Shown one piece after another: positions 59,387-64,000 of a DNA stretch of 64,000 nucleotides. This stretch comes from Gymnopilus junonius. Taxonomy: Eukaryota; Basidiomycota; Agaricomycetes; Agaricales; Galerinaceae. The notes below the pieces were generated by a model. The model did no database searches. It was given only the letters and a program-made list of their open reading frames with translations, and was not told the DNA's origin. Location: NCBI GenBank assembly GCA_015501075.1, contig JADNYJ010000064.1:1-64000 (forward strand). The letters are read 5' to 3'. The position numbers and the translations under genes are program-made. Numbering within the stretch: the stretch's first letter is position 1; each line of letters starts with the position of its first letter.

Positions 59387-60221
59387 CTAATTCAATTTCA
59401 TAACCGCCTTCAAAGTTTTCAAACCCTCCACCGCCCTCCGCACTTGCATCTCCTGCTCCCAAGCAGCATCAACAGTCACAACGCCCTCCTCTCCAACCGG
59501 TCTCTCCAGCGTCGCAAGCTGCCCTTCCAACATCGACGCCTTCATGAAATGCCCCGGCCGTTTCGTCATCCGATCCATGAGTAATCCATGTTCGCCGTCA
59601 ATGAAGACAAAGTAGGTCGGCATCTCCTCGTGTAGTGACTTGGACCTTGAGGAGGGTTCAGGGTCGGTGGTGGTGGTAGTGTGGGCTGAGGCGGATTCTT
59701 TTGAGAGGGGCACAGAGGAGGTAACTTTTCTTTTTCCCCGGAGGATATCCCGGTAATACCTCTTCAGCGAAGAACAGGTGATCACAACGCCCAGTTTCTT
59801 TCCTTCTTGCTCTTGCTCCTGCCTTTCCTTTCCTTCCTCTTTTGCCTTCTCCTCCTCCTCCTTTGCCTTTAACACCTCCTCAACCTCCTCAACCGCCGTA
59901 CGTCTAATCAACGCCAACCAAGGCTCCCGATCTGCATCGTCCAACGCAATCCCATTCGCCATCTTCTCAATATTCGCCTTTGGGTGCAGATCATCTCCCT
60001 CTACATACGGCATATCCAGGGCCTTGGCCAAGTTTTTCCCCAGCGTCGATTTGCCTGTCCCAGAAACGCCCTGTGCATTCCGGTAAGTTGTTCGTGTGAG
60101 CTGGGTTGATTAGATTAGATTCATGTTAGTACGGACGTACCATAACGATAATGAACACGGGTCCGTCATAATCCAGCTTCACTTCCTCCGATCGGCTCTC
60201 CTGAGCTGGTGTTTCAGCCAT
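59387..60221 (-). CDS. Gluconokinase with charged insertions
   Basis: Phosphorylates D-gluconate to 6-phosphogluconate, feeding the pentose phosphate pathway. Two exons: exon 1 from ATG 60221 ends PVFIIVM; exon 2 begins with the P-loop GVSGTGKSTLGKNLA. Conserved parts follow: YVEGDDLHPKANIEKMANGIALDD, WLALIRR, VITCSSLKRYYRDILRG, FVFIDG and RPGHFMKASMLEGQLATLE. About 254 residues against 170-195 for usual members. The excess is a Glu/Lys/Gln-rich run after TAVEEVEEVLKAKEEEE (about 59800-59880) and a Ser/Thr-rich insert near 59640-59720. Both lie between core elements and need not harm activity. Confidence 0.92.
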
Positions 60222-60883
60222 GGGCGACAAGGGGGTATGTGAAGAGAAGGCCAAACCAGAAGACTGGAAGATTTCAAAAAGATCTCGCGCGACACAATCT
60301 GGTTAAATCGTCTCCCGACCGGGTGGCGGTCACTAAGCACTTCACCCTGGTGGAGTTTTCTCGGAAAACGGAGTCATTCCATTTCCCATTTCCTATTCAC
60401 CCGTTTTCAAAGTTCACTTATAAAGCTTTTCTGTTCCGGTGACCCCTAAATAAGCCAGTCAAAATTAATTGCTTCGTTGCGAGAAGGAGGGAGGAAAGAT
60501 GTGAATTCAACTTTATTCATATACACGTCAAGGCTTCTGTACATGGTACTATTGCTGACATCGAGTCTCCAGATGACGCTCCGGGATGTCGATAGAAAAG
60601 AAAGGAAGCCATGGCAGCAGATAAGAAATACCTCCCTTCCATTTATGTATGTTATGGTAATGTTATCAATTCTTCAGAAAGAGTATGCAGCCATACATGT
60701 CGACTATCGTGAGGAATTAAATTAGAGGAGAGCAGCTCATCAGAAAAGAAAAAACTTGGAGGTCGAATCTGCAGAAGATTCATTGTAGCAACTTACAGCA
60801 AACAGGGCTTTGATAAATAGAAAACCCATGGAGAACCCCGAGTGATAAGTCCAGTCGTCAGCTAGGAAGGGGAAGGAAATCGT
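60222..60883. other. Intergenic
   Basis: Gluconokinase promoter and 3' flank of the next minus-strand gene. Open frames are short; no repeats. Confidence 0.4.
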
Positions 60884-61644
60884 CTACAAGCTCTTCCAGC
60901 TAAATCCTATGCGCCGTAAAGTAAGTTTGCAGAAACAGATGCCAAGAGCTGCAACACAGCAACTTTTCAGATAAGATGACGAACTCGGGTGGCTTTCAAA
61001 CATCAAACGACCACTCCGCCATCGCGCTCTTTGCGGCATTTGTCGAAAGAACCGAATCAGCTCAGCAAGATCCACCTTTTCAGTGCTAATCAGTTTCTTC
61101 ATCGTCATCGACGCAACCCACTGCGACTTGAAGTCCACTTTCCAATCCACCCTTGTGAAAGGGACTGAATAGACAAGAGAGAGCGCAAGGATCCGATCAC
61201 ATATCGTGATGTCGGTTTTGTTATTGCACGCGACACCCCAAAGGGCGTCTTTGAACTCTTTACAATTGAAGTAGAGAGCTCGCTGATGCAGCTGGGTGGT
61301 ACCGTCGTAGTCGAATACTGTGCGATATACATCAGAAGCGGAATATCCGAAACGGTCGATAGCCGCCTCGAGGAGGTATTGGAGGGCATCCTCGGGCGAC
61401 GATGGCGATGCAGCTCTCTTTATCTTTTCTTTGCATTCCTTGAGGAGCGCACGGGCTCCAGGGAACTGGTCTAGCAAATGTTCAACATCTTGTGAGAGTC
61501 CTGCATAGGGCTCGTGAAGAGCATCCAAAACCTCTTGGTACCACTCTTGATAAGGCAGCCTGAAATATGGACATTTTAGATATGGATAGAACAAAACCTT
61601 GTGTCAGCTGCATCATCAGTCATCGTCACTGGCGTACTGCTCAT
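60884..61644 (-). CDS. Hypothetical protein resembling the C-terminal part of RHS/Crinkler-type fungal proteins
   Basis: Exon 1 from ATG 61642-61644 (MSSTPVTMTDDAADT) joins through a short intron (donor GTTTTG) in frame to RLPYQEWYQEVLDAL at 61561. Blocks such as SPEDALQYLLEAAIDRFGYS, DVYRTVFDYDGTT, ICDRILALSLVY, DWKVDFKSQWVASM and LIRFFRQMPQ resemble, in order, the C-terminal region of retrotransposon-hot-spot/Crinkler-like proteins common in Agaricomycetes. The usual long N-terminal ATPase part is absent: the protein is only about 240 residues. The tail after RLMFE is unlike the family. It could be a truncated member or a separate small family; function unknown. Confidence 0.5.
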
Positions 61645-61748
61645 CGCAGGCAAATGTCTCAGTCATGATGGTGGCAGAGGGATGAGCATGTTTATCTACA
61701 GCAATGAATATGCATCATCATTGACCCAAACCATTTGTTCTAAGAAAT

Positions 61749-62291
61749 TCAAACCAACTCTGGATAGGGCATCTCCTTCAGCTCCTCATTCGTCCAAATT
61801 GACATTAGCCACTTCGGCTCAACTCCTTCAAAACCACCTGCTTTCTTAATATTCGCCAACTGACTCCTGGTAACTTGCATTGAAGTCTCTGGGTGTTCTT
61901 TTGACACACTTGCAACAGCAAGCATGAACAGAATGTCAGTATCTGGTGACTTTAGGTCATCATCTGTGTACACCTCAACCAAAGTCATCTTCACGCCGGT
62001 GATGTTTTCGAGCTTGCGCAAGGCGATGCCTGTGTCTGGCTCCTCGGTTCCCTTTTTTGAATACCAGGCGGGATCGACGACTCTTTGGTAGAAGTCATCA
62101 TTGGAGTCGAAGGTAAATCCATAAAAGTACATGTATTCATCTGAATCGACTCGAGGAGGCGGTGGGATCGCGTTTAACATTTGGAATTTACTCTGGTGGT
62201 CGACGTAGAAGCGGATGATGATAAAGTTCTTGAAAGTCACATGGTTTTGATCAGCTAGATTAGCGGCCTCGGCGCCTACTATCACCACCAT
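61749..62291 (-). CDS. Hypothetical protein
   Basis: Uninterrupted frame of 180 codons from ATG 62291; an internal ATG at 62178-62180 (MLNAIPPPPRVDSDEYMYFYG) is the better start by composition. The YFYGFTFDSNDDFYQ segment and the late EPKWLMSIWT recall small uncharacterised basidiomycete proteins, but no named domain is visible. It ends PYPELV at 61749, about 100 bp from the next minus-strand gene. Confidence 0.5.
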   Translation of the reverse strand: MVVIVGAEAANLADQNHVTFKNFIIIRFYVDHQSKFQMLNAIPPPPRVDSDEYMYFYGFTFDSNDDFYQRVVDPAWYSKKGTEEPDTGIALRKLENITGVKMTLVEVYTDDDLKSPDTDILFMLAVASVSKEHPETSMQVTRSQLANIKKAGGFEGVEPKWLMSIWTNEELKEMPYPELV

Positions 62292-64000
62292 CGTAAGCCC
62301 TCTGGATTGACTGGTTACAGAATATTCAAGCGCTTCAGTCTAGTGAACTTTAGGACACCTTACATCTGCTGACAAAATGGATCTATCAATGTCAGTGGCC
62401 CTCTGTTTTCAATACTCTGAGCCGTTATCGGTCTTTAGGGGTATTCCCAACTCAAATCGTCATTTTTTAGACTTTGTAAATCAGACAGCAAAAGCTCCGC
62501 CCTAGGCTAGCTGCTATCTCTGTCCCAGTCTGCTCCCTTCCTACCTCAGTCCTCAACCTGCTATCCCAAATCCATAATCGATTCCACCCCCCTCCAGTCA
62601 TCCCCATGTGCACATCTCCAATCAGGATGAAAGTGTCTCCAAGTCCCTAACATTTTGGCCCCCCCTCTTACCTTCAATGCAGAGTCTACTACACCCCTGT
62701 CAGATAGTGCAGAAGTCGGCTCATCAAAATTCAGGATTGTTGAACGACTAACGACAGTCTTTGGATTCCTCAATGCACCGCAAAAGGGAATGCCAGCCAA
62801 ACTGACAGGAAAAGGTGTATGCTAAAGGCGAGGGAAGCAAAGGCGGGACGTTGCATCAATTAATCCCCCAATGACTAGGAGTGTGTGAGGACATCCAACT
62901 CCATTATCTCGAAGACAATGTTCCGAAACACAGCACGGCCGTTTTGCACAGATGGGCTAAACAAGGGCATTGAACGGACCGCGCGCAGCCTAATATCCTG
63001 TCTCAGTATGCGATAAATTCCAATGTCAATACTTGCGCCTCTGGTTATCAAGGGGAATTTTTTGCAGTATAGCAGCGTCTAGGCCTGCAGAGAAAGCATC
63101 TGAAAGTTGCGGACAGAGTCACCCAAGATCATGCAAGCCAGGGAGTGACGGAGTAGGGTGCAACCCCTACAGAGGTGCCTGTTGACGAACTGCCGATGGT
63201 CGACGGGTCTTCCTGTGTGATACTGGGTAATATTTGCATCTTGCAAACGTTTTTCGCACTTTACTGATTTTTTTTTTCGATAGAATATCTAGCAAACAAG
63301 TTGTATTCTCCTTTGCTTCCAGAGCCGAATTCCATGAAAAAGAATGCTTGCCCCCCTTTCAGGCGACAGGAGCGAGCTACGGATTGTTCAAGAAAGTTGC
63401 GATGGAGTCATTTCCACTGTGCTCAAAAAATATCTAGATGCTTACGAAAGAGCGGAAGCTCAGAATGTCAGGGCCGTGACCTCGAGCTACAGAACACCGA
63501 GAGAGATCCTTCAATCCACGAAGGAAACTTCCTCTTGTCAAAGGAGCGACGAATATCTTGTTGTTATATACCTCACCAAGGGTATTCTCGCCCACAAGCA
63601 AGCCTGCGAACGTTGTTCTGATCGAAAAAGAGAAAGGTTTGGTTGGATGGTATTATTTATGCACGCATGCCTTCTGTACGTATATGTAGATGAGTACACT
63701 CGACATCGAGCCAGTTTACCTATTTGTAACAACATGGACGAATGAAATGGGGGTGGTTGAGGATATTTGCTATGAAGCGTATTTAAAGTAAAGTGAATGA
63801 TGAAAATGCAAAAAAAAAATGTGTGGAATCGAATATGCCTTATGGTGTACGGAAAGAAACGAAAAGAAGAGCAACTAATTGTTGGAGTATATGCAAAGTA
63901 AAGCAAAGCAGAACCGAGAAATTGTCCCGAGTCAAGCAAAGGGATATGTGTGGTATGCAGCGTGACGAAAAAATATAACAACGCTCGCAGTCGTGTAATG
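62292..64000. other. No supported gene at the window end
   Basis: 1.7 kb with overlapping open frames on both strands. The + strand frame 63344-63745 (contains YLDAYERAEAQNVRAV) is the longest with a plausible helix but has no match I know. No tRNA, repeat or transposon ends were recognised. Confidence 0.4.

Noticed and set aside
63538..63981. Minus-strand ORF of 147 codons with hydrophobic and aromatic bias
   Set aside because: Composition reflects an A-rich + strand read backwards; no domain or start context.

Overview
The window is nuclear DNA from a filamentous basidiomycete, most likely an Agaricomycete. Genes are dense, lie on both strands, and are cut by many 50-75 nt GT-AG introns. 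The gene set fits: CCR4, VPS53, a copper transporter, a xylanase-regulator-like Zn2Cys6 factor, F-box paralogues and a mucin-like ectodomain/transmembrane protein. There are no operons, CRISPR arrays or recognisable tRNA/rRNA genes.

Layout. 1-10 kb: 3' end of ATG3 (autophagy E2), a multi-pass membrane protein, a secreted subtilase with a PA domain, and ERG19 (mevalonate pathway). 10-23.9 kb: a small possibly mitochondrial protein, an intact Doc-type Fic protein, an F-box gene, a SIRT5-like sirtuin, CCR4 deadenylase, an F-box paralogue interrupted by a DNA transposon, a pterin-dehydratase-like protein and an aldo/keto reductase. 24-37 kb: a broken small secreted protein, a ZCCHC9-like zinc-knuckle protein, a kelch protein with a stop codon inside a possibly intronised segment, a Zn2Cys6 regulator with a 6-nt microexon in its zinc cluster, a decayed family relic and an AAA+/Mg-chelatase-like gene. 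37-41 kb: the large membrane protein.

41.7-51.9 kb is the most distinctive part. Three head-to-tail paralogues each encode an N-terminal NYN (PIN-like) nuclease domain, a long Ser/Pro-rich disordered linker and C-terminal OST-HTH/LOTUS-like winged helices. This is the architecture of MARF1/limkain-b1 RNA-decay factors. The third copy is nearly intact and the first two are degraded. 52-64 kb is mainly housekeeping (VPS53, Yippee, CTR copper transporter, 20S proteasome alpha subunit, gluconokinase), then two hypothetical genes and an empty end.

One caution affects all frameshift calls. Apparent one-base losses, several in short homopolymer runs, also occur in ERG19, which should be essential, and in the subtilase. 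Many frameshifts may therefore be base-calling errors or alleles of a dikaryon. The transposon insertion and the in-frame nonsense substitutions are not explained that way.
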